64,000 nucleotides of DNA from Prado023 sp963706885 (GCA_963706885.1 CAVPNX010000027.1:154931-218930), one strand, 5' to 3'. Shown: positions 1 through 8,993, counted from the stretch's first letter. Notes: a model not told the origin generated them from the letters alone. Translations and numbers: made by a program.

Positions 1-1284
1 GTCGGCGCCGACACCCAGCTGGCCCAGATGGCCCGCCTGGTCTCCGAGGCGCAGGCCGGCAAGGCGCCGGTCCAGCGGCTGGCCGACCGGATCTCGGCGG
101 TGTTCGTCCCGGTGGTCATCGTCCTGAGCCTCTTCACCCTCGTCGCGTGGCTGGCCACCGGCAACAGCGCGCAGGCGGCGTTCTCGGCCGCCGTCGCGGT
201 CCTGATCATCGCCTGCCCGTGCGCCCTGGGCCTGGCCACCCCGACCGCCCTGCTCGTGGGCACCGGGCGCGGGGCCCAGATGGGCATCCTGATCCGCGGC
301 CCCGAGGTGCTGGAGTCAACGCGGCGGGTGGACACGATCGTGCTGGACAAGACCGGGACCCTCACGACCGGACAGATGCAGGTCGTCGGGGTGCACGCGG
401 CGTCCGGTGCCGACCCCGGGCAGGTCCTGGCGATGGCGGGCGCGGTGGAGGGCCACTCCGAGCACCCGGTCGGCGAGGCGATCAGCGCCGCGGCAGGGGA
501 CGTCGCCCCGGTCGGCGTCGACCCCGTCACCAGCTTCCGCGCCACCCCCGGGCTGGGAGTCGAGGGCCTGGTGGCTGATCGGCACGTCGTGGCCGGCCGG
601 CCGCAGTGGCTGGCCGAGCAGTGGGGCATGTCCCTCACCGACGAGCTGCGCGCCCACCTCGAGGCCGCCCAGCACCTGGGCCGGACTGCCATCGCGGTCG
701 GGTGGGACGGTGCCGCGCAGGGTGTCATCGAGGTGGCTGACACGGTGAAGCCGACATCCGCGCAGGCCGTGGCGGAGCTGCGCGGGCTGGGCCTGTCGCC
801 CGTGCTGCTCACCGGGGACAACGCCCTGGCCGCGCGTGCGATCGCCGACGAGGTCGGGATCGACGAGGTCATCGCGGGCGTGCTCCCGGAGGGCAAGGTG
901 GACGCTGTCGGCGACCTGCAGCAGCGCGGCCGCGTGGTCGCCATGGTCGGTGACGGCGTGAACGATGCCGCAGCCCTGGCCACTGCCGACCTCGGGATCG
1001 CGATGGGCACCGGCACCGACGTGGCGATCGCCGCCGCCGACCTCACCCTCGTGCGCGGGGACCCCCGTGCGGCCGTCGACGCGATCCGGCTCTCGCGGCG
1101 GACGTTGCGGATCATCAAGGGCAACCTGTTCTGGGCGTTCGCCTACAACGTGGCCGCGATCCCGATGGCGATGCTGGGCCTGCTCAACCCCTTCATCGCC
1201 GGGGCGGCGATGGCCTTCTCGTCGGTGTTCGTGGTCACCAACAGCCTGCGCCTGCGCAGCTTCCGCAGCGTGGCGAGCACCTGA
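1..1284 (+). CDS. copA: Copper-type P1B ATPase, C-terminal part (5' end outside window)
   Basis: The frame is open from base 1, so this is the last 427 residues of a metal-translocating P1B ATPase that begins before the window. It shows the CPC metal-site motif in a membrane helix (bases 214-222), the DKTGT phosphorylation loop with its Asp at about base 346, the SEHP motif typical of heavy-metal ATPases near base 460, TGDN, and the GDGVNDAAAL hinge near 949-978, followed by two terminal membrane helices. By family knowledge CPC enzymes export Cu(I) or Ag(I) from the cytoplasm using ATP. The N-terminal metal-binding domains cannot be seen. No copper regulator or chaperone lies within the visible neighbourhood, so copper specificity rests on CPC and overall similarity. 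Confidence 0.93.
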   Translation, partial: VGADTQLAQMARLVSEAQAGKAPVQRLADRISAVFVPVVIVLSLFTLVAWLATGNSAQAAFSAAVAVLIIACPCALGLATPTALLVGTGRGAQMGILIRGPEVLESTRRVDTIVLDKTGTLTTGQMQVVGVHAASGADPGQVLAMAGAVEGHSEHPVGEAISAAAGDVAPVGVDPVTSFRATPGLGVEGLVADRHVVAGRPQWLAEQWGMSLTDELRAHLEAAQHLGRTAIAVGWDGAAQGVIEVADTVKPTSAQAVAELRGLGLSPVLLTGDNALAARAIADEVGIDEVIAGVLPEGKVDAVGDLQQRGRVVAMVGDGVNDAAALATADLGIAMGTGTDVAIAAADLTLVRGDPRAAVDAIRLSRRTLRIIKGNLFWAFAYNVAAIPMAMLGLLNPFIAGAAMAFSSVFVVTNSLRLRSFRSVAST

Positions 1285-1295
1285 GGCGAGCGGGT

Positions 1296-1880
1296 TCAGG
1301 CGTCGGTGATCGCGATCGAGGTGGGCAGGCCGGGGGCGTCGGGCAGGCCGGAGCCGTGGGTGCCGTCGGTGCGGTCGAGGTCGAGCGGGAGTCCCATGAG
1401 GATCGCGTCCCAGACCTGGCCGGACGCACGCCGGTAGTGCGCCCGGATGCGGCCCTCGACGACGAAGCCACGGGACAGGTACAGCCTGATGGCCGCCTCG
1501 TTGTGCGGCCAGACCTGCAGCTCGGCCTTGTGTGCGCCCCGGACGCGGGCCGCGTCGAGCAGGGCATCGAGGAGCTGGCCGCCCAGTCCGCGGCCACGCA
1601 CGTCGGCCGCCAGGTTCATCCCCAGCTCAGCCACCCCGTAGCGCGCCACGTGCACCGAGCCCTGCCCCACCAGGCGATCAGAGGCGGCCTCCGTCACGAC
1701 CAGCGTGCTGGCCGTCGGGTCGGCCAGGCCTTCGAGCCAGTGCTGGCCACGCCGGTGCCGGTCGAAGCCCGGCTCCGTGCCCAACCAGATCCCCTCGGCG
1801 GCCACCTCCTCGAGGAGGTCCAGTGCCGCAGGCACGTCGCCTGCGCGCATCCCCCGGACGATCACTGCCACGGCCGCCAT
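1296..1880 (-). CDS. GNAT family N-acetyltransferase
   Basis: This 194-residue protein has the GNAT fold order. An N-terminal strand (VIVRGMRAGD) comes first, then the acetyl-CoA binding segment VRGRGLGGQLLDALLDAAR at about residues 94-112, then the late NEAAIRLYLSRGFVVEGR motif. It resembles ribosomal-protein or small-molecule acetyltransferases of the RimI/PhnO type, but the substrate cannot be inferred. It converges on the P-type ATPase gene (12-base gap). It is followed upstream on the same strand by a small unknown gene, with which it may be co-transcribed. Confidence 0.85.
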   Translation of the reverse strand: MAAVAVIVRGMRAGDVPAALDLLEEVAAEGIWLGTEPGFDRHRRGQHWLEGLADPTASTLVVTEAASDRLVGQGSVHVARYGVAELGMNLAADVRGRGLGGQLLDALLDAARVRGAHKAELQVWPHNEAAIRLYLSRGFVVEGRIRAHYRRASGQVWDAILMGLPLDLDRTDGTHGSGLPDAPGLPTSIAITDA

Positions 1881-1904
1881 CCTGCCCGAGCGCCAGCCCC
1901 GCCG

Positions 1905-2267
1905 CTACGCCGACCCCGGCCGGCCGACGTAGGACTGCCAGGGCCGGTCGAGCCGGGCGCGGCCGGTGAGCACGTAGTCGTCGGCCCACTCTCCGACGAG
2001 GCGTGCCATCACGGCCGAACGCACCACGGGATCGCTGGCAGCAGGAAGGGACCCGAGGTCGCTCTTCACGTCGTAGTAGCCGCCGGTCACGGGGTACCCG
2101 CAGGAGTCCCCGTCGAGCAGGCCCGCAGGGTCCATCCAGGACTCCCCCGCAGGATCTGCCAGCACCTCAGCCAGGCGAACACGGGCGCGATCGTCGATCC
2201 CCCCGGTCACCTCGGGGTGCCGGGCGAGCAGCGCGGCAACAGCCTCGTCGAGGGACTGGTCAACCAT
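1905..2267 (-). CDS. Hypothetical protein, 120 aa
   Basis: I do not recognise this protein. It is a soluble, acidic 120-residue product with no signal peptide or membrane segment. It contains an N-terminal helix-rich half (MVDQSLDEAVAALLARHPEV) and a Gly/Tyr/Asp-rich middle (GYPVTGGYYDVKSDL). The start is supported by a strong GGGAGGTGG Shine-Dalgarno sequence about seven bases before the ATG, and third-codon GC is high. It lies 24 bases upstream of the GNAT gene on the same strand. Confidence 0.6.
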   Translation of the reverse strand: MVDQSLDEAVAALLARHPEVTGGIDDRARVRLAEVLADPAGESWMDPAGLLDGDSCGYPVTGGYYDVKSDLGSLPAASDPVVRSAVMARLVGEWADDYVLTGRARLDRPWQSYVGRPGSA

Positions 2268-2321
2268 GTGAGTCCACCTCCCGGTGCCGTGCAGGACCTG
2301 ACGGAGTCGATGCTAGGACGT

Positions 2322-3419
2322 TCAGCCCGGCAGTGGCCACGCATCGCCGCGCACCCCCACGCGGACCTGCTCACCGGGCTGCGGCAGCCACCCGGACCAC
2401 ACCCTCGACTGCAGGTCGGTCCCTCGATCCGTGCGCAGGGACACCAGGGCATCATGGCCGTGGAAGGACACCGACACCACATGGGCCAGGGCTGGCGATC
2501 CAGCCACCTCCGCGGCTCCCGAACCGGGTGGCGGCGACACGGCGGACCCCGGACCCACGGGTTCGGGGACGAGCTGCTCCGGGCGCAGCAGCAACGTGGT
2601 GGCCCCGGACGCGGGTCGGACCAGACCGACCCGGCCGAGCTCGCAGTCCGCGTCCGCCCCCGACGCCTGTCCGGGCAGCAGCACCGCATCGCCGAGGAAC
2701 TCGGCGACCGCGACGCTGGCCGGTTCGGCATAGACCTGGTCGGGGGTGCCGACCTGGGCGATCCGGCCGTCGAGCATGACGGCGACGGTGTCGGCCACGC
2801 TCAGCGCCTCATCCTGGTCGTGGGTGACCAGCAGGACCGACGCCTGCTCGGCTCGCAGCGCAGCCATGACCGCGTCACGCACGGACACACGCAGGGTGGC
2901 GTCCAGTGCGGAGAACGGCTCGTCCAGGCAGATGAGGTCCGGGCTGGGAGCCAGCGCCCGGGCCACCGCCACGCGCTGCTGCTGGCCGCCGGAGAGCTGG
3001 TCCGGGCGCCGGTGGGCGAGCTCGGCCAGGCCCACGAGATCCAACATGTGCGCAACCCGAGCCCGGCCCACGCCCGTGCGCCCACGGCGCTCCAGCCCGA
3101 AGCCCACGTTTCCGGCCACGTCGAGGTGGCTGAACAGGGCACCCTCCTGCGGCACCACCCCCACCCGGCGATGCTCGGGGGGCACAGCCACCGCCCCCTC
3201 CGGCCCCGCCGACGCGACCACCCGGCCCGCCAGCACGATCGTCCCGGCATCCGGCTGCTCGAACCCGGCCACGAGGCGGACCAGGGTGGTCTTGCCGCAG
3301 CCCGACGGCCCGACCAGGGCCACCACCCGGCCCGCGGGAACATCGAGGTCCGCGCCGGCGAGGACGGGCTGCGCCCCGAAGGACCGCGACAGCCCGCGCA
3401 CCTGCAGCTGGTCATGCAT
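2322..3419 (-). CDS. fbpC: Iron(III) ABC transporter ATP-binding protein
   Basis: This 365-residue ATPase belongs to the FbpC/PotA group. The Walker A motif is GPSGCGKTT (about residue 36), the signature is LSGGQQQRVAVARAL, Walker B is LICLDEPFSALD, and the switch histidine is in LLVTHDQDEAL. The roughly 140 residues after the nucleotide-binding domain match the TOBE-type regulatory tail of this group. It is the last gene of a three-gene operon. Its start overlaps the permease stop by 8 bases, which implies translational coupling. Iron is inferred from the operon and the upstream IdeR-like box; thiamine or other oxyanion transporters share this architecture. Confidence 0.88.
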   Translation of the reverse strand: MHDQLQVRGLSRSFGAQPVLAGADLDVPAGRVVALVGPSGCGKTTLVRLVAGFEQPDAGTIVLAGRVVASAGPEGAVAVPPEHRRVGVVPQEGALFSHLDVAGNVGFGLERRGRTGVGRARVAHMLDLVGLAELAHRRPDQLSGGQQQRVAVARALAPSPDLICLDEPFSALDATLRVSVRDAVMAALRAEQASVLLVTHDQDEALSVADTVAVMLDGRIAQVGTPDQVYAEPASVAVAEFLGDAVLLPGQASGADADCELGRVGLVRPASGATTLLLRPEQLVPEPVGPGSAVSPPPGSGAAEVAGSPALAHVVSVSFHGHDALVSLRTDRGTDLQSRVWSGWLPQPGEQVRVGVRGDAWPLPG

Positions 3420-5037
3420 CTGATCGCGCCCGTCGTCCGACCCTGGCCAGCATGACGGCGGGCAGGGCAGCTCCCAGCACGATCAGCGCAGCGTAGGGGG
3501 CAGCCGCTGAGTAGTCCGAGACCAGCATGAAGCGCCAGAGCATCGTGGCCAGCGTCTCGGTGCCCGTGGGATGCAGCAGCAGGGTTGCGGGCAGCTCCTT
3601 CATGGTCGTCAGGAACACCATCGCGGCGCCGGCGGCCAGGCCGGGGGCGGCCAGCGGGAGCGTGACCCGACGCAGGGTGGCCCACCGGTCGAGCCCCAGG
3701 CTGCGGGCGACCTCCTCGGCGCGCACCGGGCTGTGCTCCACGGAGGCCCGGACCGCAGCCACCGCCAGCGGCAGGAACAGGACGACGTAGGCCAGGACGA
3801 GCAACGGGGTCTGCTGGTAGATGGGTCGCAACAACCGGACGCCGACGTAGACCATCGCGATCGCCACGACGATCCCGGGAAGCGCGTGACCGATGTAGGT
3901 CGTCCGCTCCAGGCCCGCGCTGAGCCGACCCGGGTACCGGGCCGCGAGGACTCCGACCGGGATCGCCAGGGCCAGGCACGCGAGGGCGGCCAGCGTCGAC
4001 AGCTGCAGGGTCGCGGCCAGCGCCGACCAGAACTGGCCGAGGTCCGCTGCGGCCCCGACCCCATCGAGAAGCCACGTGCTGATGGTGGCCGCCGGTACGA
4101 CCACGCCGAGGACCACCACCCCCGCCAGGAGGCCGAGGGCGGGAACCGTGGCACGACGCAGCGGGACCCCGCGACCCACGCGCGCCACCCCGGAGCCGGT
4201 CCGGGTCCGCACCGCGCCGCGGACCCGGGCCTCGCTGGCCACGAGGATCGCGGCCAGCAGCACCAGCAGGACGGAGAGGGCTGCCGCCCGGGTCGGGTCG
4301 AAGCCCGATCGGTAGGCGCCGTAGATGACCCAGGTGAACACCTCGTAGCGCATCAGGGCCACGGCCCCGAAGTCGGACAGGACGTACAGGGCCACGAGCA
4401 GGGCCCCGGCCGCCACGCTCGTGCGGATCTGCGGGATGGTCACCCGGCGCGCGACCTGCCAGCGGCCCATGCCCAGCGAGGCGGCGACCTCCTCCTGAGC
4501 CGGGTCGATGCGGCGCAGGGCGGCGACCGCGGGCAGGAAGACGTAGGGGAAGGTCGTCATGGTGAGCACCAGCACCGCACCGGGGAAGCCGGCCAGCCCG
4601 GGCGCCACATCGAGCCAGACGAAGGCGCTGATGTAGCTCGGGACCGCCAGCGGCAGCACCAGCGCGACCGACCAGAACCGCGCGCCGGGCAGGTCCGTGC
4701 GCGCCACCAGCCACGCGGAGGTGACGCCGATCAGGACGGCCAGCAGGGTCACGGTGGCCGCGAGCATGATGCTGCGCAGCGTCAGTGCCACCGTCGCGGG
4801 TGTCGCCAGCACCTCGATGAGCGTGGCCACCGATCCGGTCCGGGCGATCAGGTACCAGATCGGAAGGACCGCCACGAATGCGGCGACGACCGAGGGCAGC
4901 ACCAGCCACCAGGGCGCACGCCGGCTGCGGGCGCGCCGACGGGTTCCCGCCACCGGGCGCACCGACGGCCCGGTGCCGGGTCCCACGGGATTCGCGGGAC
5001 CCGGCACCGGATCGTTGATGGTCGGCGCGGCGGTCAC
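3412..5037 (-). CDS. fbpB: Iron(III) ABC transporter permease, fused two-domain type
   Basis: This 541-residue membrane protein has two tandem binding-protein-dependent permease domains, about 12 hydrophobic helices in all. Each half has an EAA-type loop (EEVAASLGMGRWQVARRVTIPQI in the first, EEVARSLGLDRWATLRRVTLPLA in the second). That duplication is the FbpB signature. I chose the GTG at 5037 because GAGGAGG lies about six bases upstream; a GTG at 5073 would read through that Shine-Dalgarno sequence. The protein forms the inner-membrane channel between the lipoprotein FbpA and the ATPase. Confidence 0.9.
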   Translation of the reverse strand: MTAAPTINDPVPGPANPVGPGTGPSVRPVAGTRRRARSRRAPWWLVLPSVVAAFVAVLPIWYLIARTGSVATLIEVLATPATVALTLRSIMLAATVTLLAVLIGVTSAWLVARTDLPGARFWSVALVLPLAVPSYISAFVWLDVAPGLAGFPGAVLVLTMTTFPYVFLPAVAALRRIDPAQEEVAASLGMGRWQVARRVTIPQIRTSVAAGALLVALYVLSDFGAVALMRYEVFTWVIYGAYRSGFDPTRAAALSVLLVLLAAILVASEARVRGAVRTRTGSGVARVGRGVPLRRATVPALGLLAGVVVLGVVVPAATISTWLLDGVGAAADLGQFWSALAATLQLSTLAALACLALAIPVGVLAARYPGRLSAGLERTTYIGHALPGIVVAIAMVYVGVRLLRPIYQQTPLLVLAYVVLFLPLAVAAVRASVEHSPVRAEEVARSLGLDRWATLRRVTLPLAAPGLAAGAAMVFLTTMKELPATLLLHPTGTETLATMLWRFMLVSDYSAAAPYAALIVLGAALPAVMLARVGRRARSDA

Positions 5038-5052
5038 CCGACTCCTCCTCAA

Positions 5053-5068
5053 CCCGCCCTCGGGCGGG
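5053..5068 (-). promoter_or_regulatory. Intercistronic hairpin between fbpA and fbpB
   Basis: CCCGCCC-TC-GGGCGGG forms a perfect 7-bp stem directly after the fbpA stop and before the fbpB Shine-Dalgarno sequence. There is no T run, so a full terminator is unlikely. Such hairpins after binding-protein genes commonly protect the upstream message and give higher FbpA than FbpB output; that role is inferred here. Confidence 0.55.
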
Positions 5069-5076
5069 CACACGGC

Positions 5077-6213
5077 CTACTGGGTCAGCAGCCCGACCTC
5101 GGCCAGCAGGGCCTGGGTCTCGGCGATGGAGTCCAGGTCGGACAGGTCGATGGCGGGCGGGTCGAGGGACTCCAGCGACGGCAGGCCCTCGGGAGCAGCC
5201 GCACCCTCGATCAGCGGATACTCCCACGTCTGCTCGGCGAAGTAGGCCTGGGCCTTCTCCCCGGTCAGGTAGTCCACGAGGGCCAGGGCCTGCTCGGGCT
5301 GGTCGCTGGAGGCCAGGATCCCGGCGCCGGCCACGTTGACCAGGCCCCCGGGATCGCCGGCGGCCATGAACTGGTTGCGGGCGGTGACGTTCTCCTCGCC
5401 CTTCTCGGCGATGAGCTCGTAGAGGTAGTAGTGGTTGATCAGTCCGATCTGGACCTCGCCGGCATCCACCGCGTCGCGCACCTGGGAGTTGCCCTCGTAG
5501 GCGACCGGGTCCTGCGCAGCGAACGCCTCGAGCCAGGCCCGGGCGCCGTCCTCACCCCGCAGGACGCGCAGGCCGGTGACGAACGACTGCCAGCTGGCGT
5601 TGGTCGGGGCGTAGCCGATCCTTCCCCCGGCGAAGTCGCCGGCGACGACCTCGTCGATCGTGTCGGGCGCCTCGGAGACCAGGTCGGAGTTGTACACCAC
5701 GACGCGGACCCGTCCCGACGTCCCGGTCCAGGTGCCGTCAGCGGCCCGGTAGGCGGCCGGCACCCGCTCCACGGTCTGCTCCGGGAGGGTGGCGAACAGC
5801 CCCTCCTTGGTCAGGGCGCCCAGCGCGCCGGCGTCCTGGGAGAGGAAGACGTCCGCCGGGCTGGCGTCACCCTCGGTGAGCAGCTGCGCGGACAGCTCCC
5901 CCGAGCCCGCGCTGCGCACCTCGACGGGGATCCCGGTGTCGGCGGTGAACTGCTCCAGCAGCGGCCCGACCAGCTCCTCGCTGCGTCCGTTGTAGAGGGT
6001 GATGGCCCCCTGGTCATCCCCGCTCGGGGTTGCGCCGTCCGCGGGCCCGGAGCTGCAGCCGGCCAACAGGAGGGCCGCGGCGGTCACGGCCGCAGCGACT
6101 CCCGCGCGGCGCCGGGCGCCGAATGGCAGGCCCTGACTGGTGGGGAGGGCGGCGCCCTGGGGCGCCCTCGGGTCGGGGGTCGAACCGGAGGGTCCGGTGG
6201 TGCGGATGGTCAC
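5077..6213 (-). CDS. fbpA: Iron(III) ABC transporter substrate-binding lipoprotein
   Basis: This 378-residue binding protein has a lipoprotein signal: a basic ARRRAG stretch, a hydrophobic AAAVTAAALLLAGC core, and a lipobox cysteine at about residue 53. The mature part begins with ITLYNGRSEELVGPLLEQF, which matches FbpA-type ferric-binding proteins. It ends with the typical LTGEKAQAYFAEQTWEYPL segment. The GTG start at 6213 has AAGGAGAG a few bases upstream, leaving a long N-region before the membrane segment. It is the first gene of the fbpABC operon and probably captures ferric iron outside the membrane. Regulation by an IdeR/DtxR homologue is suggested by the box at 6234-6252. Confidence 0.9.
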   Translation of the reverse strand: MTIRTTGPSGSTPDPRAPQGAALPTSQGLPFGARRRAGVAAAVTAAALLLAGCSSGPADGATPSGDDQGAITLYNGRSEELVGPLLEQFTADTGIPVEVRSAGSGELSAQLLTEGDASPADVFLSQDAGALGALTKEGLFATLPEQTVERVPAAYRAADGTWTGTSGRVRVVVYNSDLVSEAPDTIDEVVAGDFAGGRIGYAPTNASWQSFVTGLRVLRGEDGARAWLEAFAAQDPVAYEGNSQVRDAVDAGEVQIGLINHYYLYELIAEKGEENVTARNQFMAAGDPGGLVNVAGAGILASSDQPEQALALVDYLTGEKAQAYFAEQTWEYPLIEGAAAPEGLPSLESLDPPAIDLSDLDSIAETQALLAEVGLLTQ

Positions 6214-6233
6214 GTCTCTCCTTGGGCGGCTGG

Positions 6234-6252
6234 TAAGGCGTGCCTACCCTAA
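6234..6252 (-). promoter_or_regulatory. IdeR/DtxR-like iron box
   Basis: Read toward fbpA the 19 bases are TTAGGGTAGGCACGCCTTA. This matches the DtxR/IdeR consensus TTAGGTTAGGCTAACCTAA at 14 of 19 positions, including the TTAGG half-site. The box overlaps the predicted -10 element, where a repressor would block transcription under iron sufficiency. Confidence 0.75.
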
Positions 6253-6274
6253 ACCACGGCCCAGAACAGGCCAA
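6246..6274 (-). promoter_or_regulatory. Predicted fbp operon promoter
   Basis: A -35 element TTGGCC (6274-6269) and a -10 element TAGGGT (6251-6246) are separated by exactly 17 bases. This fits the loose actinobacterial sigma-70 pattern (TTGnnn, TAnnnT). The -10 lies inside the iron box. This is a prediction from spacing and motif only. Confidence 0.45.
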
Positions 6275-6318
6275 ATCCGGCCCGCCTCCACGGCCCCCCA
6301 CCACCACCGGCCGACTGG

Positions 6319-7977
6319 CTACCCGGTGACGACGTCCCGACGCGCGAACCGGGTGACCCCGAGGACGACCAGCCCCACGGCGATCCCGACCATGACGGGG
6401 ACCCCGAGGTACTGCGGATCGGGACCGGGGACCACTGGTGAGTGGGCGAACGGGCTGACGTTGCGGACCCATTCGGGGATGTCCCAGAGGACCCCGAACT
6501 CGCCCATCACCAGGAAGGCCACGAACAGCGCCCAGGCGATGCCGGTCATCCTCGGCCAGAACCCCCAGATCGCGACAGCCAGGCCGACCATGACCCAGGC
6601 GGCCGGGATCCGGGCGGTGGCCGCGATGGCCAGTCGCCCGACCTGCGCGGGCTCACCCACGGACAGCGCATGGCCCAGGCCGATCGCCAGCCCCACGAGT
6701 GTCATGAGCACCGCCACGCCGACGAGCGCCAGGGCTGCGTGGCTGGCGGCCCACTGGCGGCGCGAGGTGGCCGTGGCCAGGACGTTCTCCGCGCGCCCGC
6801 CCTCCTCCTCGGAGTGCAGCCAGGAGGCGGCCACGATCCCGTACGCGGCGACCAGCGAGCCGATGATCCCCAGCTCTGCGGCGAGGAACATGTCCACGAT
6901 CCCCTGCCGCCCACCCAGCCGCTCCAGGAACTCGGCCATCGCCGGGGTGTCGATGAACCCGCTCACGCTGTCGGCCACACTGCCCAGCACGACGCCCATC
7001 AGGACCGCGGCGACCGTCCACGCCAGGAATCCCGGCCGCTGCAGACGCCACGACAGGCCCCAGGTGGAGCTGATCCGGCCCTCGGCGGGACCGGGACGGT
7101 CGGCCAGGAGCCCGGCGCCGAGGTCCCGACGGCGCTGCAGCAGGAAGGCGACGGCGACCAGGACCGCGGTGGCGACCACGGGCAGGACCAGGATCCCCCA
7201 GCGGGTTCCGGAGAACGCCCGGACCTGCTGGCTCCACCCGATCGGCGACAGCCAGGACAGCCATCCCGGTCCGGCCTCGGCGAGGTCCCCGACCGCACGG
7301 GCCACGTAGGCCACGGCCAGGGCGATCAGCCCCAGCCCGGTGGCCGAGCGCGCGCCCACACTGAGCTGGGCGGTGATCCCGCCGACTGCCGCGAACAGCA
7401 GGCCAGTGGCACCCCATGCGGCGCCGAACGCCACGGCACCGGCTGCGGGCAGCCCGGCCAGCGCCAGGCCGGCGGCGGTCAGGACCGCGATCCCGGCCGA
7501 CGCCGTCGCCGCCAGCAGGAGACCGGCAGCCAGCGGTGCTGCCCGGCCGACGACGGTCGCCCCGACGAGCTCGAGGCGACCCGCCTCCTCCTCGGCGCGG
7601 GTGTGGCGGACCACGAGGATGATCATCAGCACAGCGACCATCGCGGCACCGAACGCCGTCATCTTGAACAGGGACAGCTCACCGAGGGAGGTGGGGTCGT
7701 AGATCCGTCCGTACAGGGCGATGAGGGCGGCCGACCCGTTGATCGCCTCGGCCGCCTGGACGCGCTGGGGCAGGTCCGGGTACAGCCCGACGGTCGCCTG
7801 GGCGGAGAACGTGGCCATGCCCGCGATCAGCAGGACCCACGACGGGACCAGGAACCGGTCGCGCCGCAGGGCCAGCCGCAGCATCTGGCCGGTACCGACC
7901 AGCGCCGAGCCACCGCTGCCACCCTCCCCCGGTGCGGCGACCGGCCGGGAGGTCGTCGGGGCCGCGCTGGTGGTCAT
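6319..7977 (-). CDS. ABC-2 type exporter permease
   Basis: This 552-residue protein has about 12 hydrophobic segments in two halves, as in the polyketide-antibiotic-exporter type of ABC-2 permeases (for example VPSWVLLIAGMATFSAQATVGLYPDL at the start). The ATG at 7977 overlaps the stop of the upstream ATPase gene (ATGA), so the two are translationally coupled. The N-terminus (MTTSAAPTTSRPVAAPGEGG) is a flexible Pro/Ala/Gly tail. The substrate is unknown; relatives export drugs or lipophilic compounds. No biosynthetic genes lie nearby. Confidence 0.82.
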   Translation of the reverse strand: MTTSAAPTTSRPVAAPGEGGSGGSALVGTGQMLRLALRRDRFLVPSWVLLIAGMATFSAQATVGLYPDLPQRVQAAEAINGSAALIALYGRIYDPTSLGELSLFKMTAFGAAMVAVLMIILVVRHTRAEEEAGRLELVGATVVGRAAPLAAGLLLAATASAGIAVLTAAGLALAGLPAAGAVAFGAAWGATGLLFAAVGGITAQLSVGARSATGLGLIALAVAYVARAVGDLAEAGPGWLSWLSPIGWSQQVRAFSGTRWGILVLPVVATAVLVAVAFLLQRRRDLGAGLLADRPGPAEGRISSTWGLSWRLQRPGFLAWTVAAVLMGVVLGSVADSVSGFIDTPAMAEFLERLGGRQGIVDMFLAAELGIIGSLVAAYGIVAASWLHSEEEGGRAENVLATATSRRQWAASHAALALVGVAVLMTLVGLAIGLGHALSVGEPAQVGRLAIAATARIPAAWVMVGLAVAIWGFWPRMTGIAWALFVAFLVMGEFGVLWDIPEWVRNVSPFAHSPVVPGPDPQYLGVPVMVGIAVGLVVLGVTRFARRDVVTG

Positions 7978-8993
7978 GCCGAGGCCTTCCCCCGACGCCC
8001 GAGGTGCCAGTGGTGCGCCCCACCCGCGCCGTTCCCCTCGACCGAGCTCGGGTCCGGTTCGGCGAGCACGTCGCGGTAGTGCCGCAGGAACAGCTCCTCG
8101 AGCGTGGGCGGTGCGGTCGTCAGGCTGGTCAGCCCTCCCGACCCGAGGCTGGCCATCAGGGGCGAGAGGCCATGACTCTCGACGCTGGCGGTGACCCGCC
8201 GGCCCGCCACCACCACGTCGTGGACCCCGGGGAGGTGGTCGAGGCCCGCAGGGACCACGTCCACCTCGGCGACCACCGACGTCCGGGTCAGGTGCCGCAG
8301 CTGGGCCATGGTCCCGGACTCCACGACGACGCCCTGGCGGATGATGCTCACGCGGTCGCAGAGCGCCTCCACCTCGGACAGGATGTGGCTGCTCAGCAGC
8401 ACGGTGCGGCCATCGGCCCGGAAGACCTCGATGTGCTCCCGGAAGGTGGCATCCATCAACGGGTCGAGCCCCGCGGTCGGCTCGTCGAGGAGCAGCAGCT
8501 CCACGTCGCTGGCCAGCGCGGCAACGAGGGCCACCTTCTGCCGGTTGCCCTTGGAGTAGGTGCGGCCCTTCTTCGTCGGGTCGAGGTCGAAGCGGGCGAT
8601 CAGGTCGTCGCGCCGGGCGCGATCCAGGCCACCGCGCATCCGGCCCAGCATGTCGATGACCTCGCCCCCGGTCAGGTTCGGCCACAGGGTGACATCGCCG
8701 GGCACGTAGGCCAGGCGGCGGTGCAGCGCCGCCGCGTCATGCCAGGGGTCAGCGCCGAGCACCCGGACGGTCCCGGCGTCGGCACGCAGCAGGCCCAGCA
8801 GGATCCGCAGCGTGGTGGTCTTGCCCGCGCCGTTGGGCCCCAGCAGGCCGTGCACCTCCCCGGGGACCACCTCGAGGGTGAGCTGGTCGAGGACCCGGGT
8901 GGTGCCGAAGCTCTTGACCAGGCCCTGGACGTCGATGACGGCGTCGGTGGGCGGCAGCTCGGTGACCGGCGCAGGTGCGGAATCGATGACCAT
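7974..8993 (-). CDS. ABC-2 exporter ATP-binding protein
   Basis: This 339-residue ATPase pairs with the downstream permease. Walker A is LGPNGAGKTT, Walker B is LLLLDEPTAGLD, and the H-loop is LLSSHILSE. The signature is YSKGNRQKVALVAAL, the degenerate form common in this drug-exporter clade rather than LSGGQ. The ATG at 8993 was chosen because the conserved domain begins about 15 residues later (DVQGLVKSFGTT), while the extension to 9137 lacks homologous character. The downstream permease start overlaps its stop by four bases. Confidence 0.87.
   Translation of the reverse strand: MVIDSAPAPVTELPPTDAVIDVQGLVKSFGTTRVLDQLTLEVVPGEVHGLLGPNGAGKTTTLRILLGLLRADAGTVRVLGADPWHDAAALHRRLAYVPGDVTLWPNLTGGEVIDMLGRMRGGLDRARRDDLIARFDLDPTKKGRTYSKGNRQKVALVAALASDVELLLLDEPTAGLDPLMDATFREHIEVFRADGRTVLLSSHILSEVEALCDRVSIIRQGVVVESGTMAQLRHLTRTSVVAEVDVVPAGLDHLPGVHDVVVAGRRVTASVESHGLSPLMASLGSGGLTSLTTAPPTLEELFLRHYRDVLAEPDPSSVEGNGAGGAHHWHLGRRGKASA

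Noticed and set aside
1356..3455. A 699-codon open frame on the plus strand across the GNAT, small and fbpC genes
   Set aside because: It is antisense to well-supported genes, has no recognisable motifs, and shows the Pro/Arg/Gly-rich composition of shadow frames in high-GC DNA.
3571..6252. An 893-codon plus-strand open frame opposite fbpB and fbpA
   Set aside because: Repetitive charged, Gly-rich composition typical of antisense shadows; the opposite strand has full FbpA and FbpB motifs.
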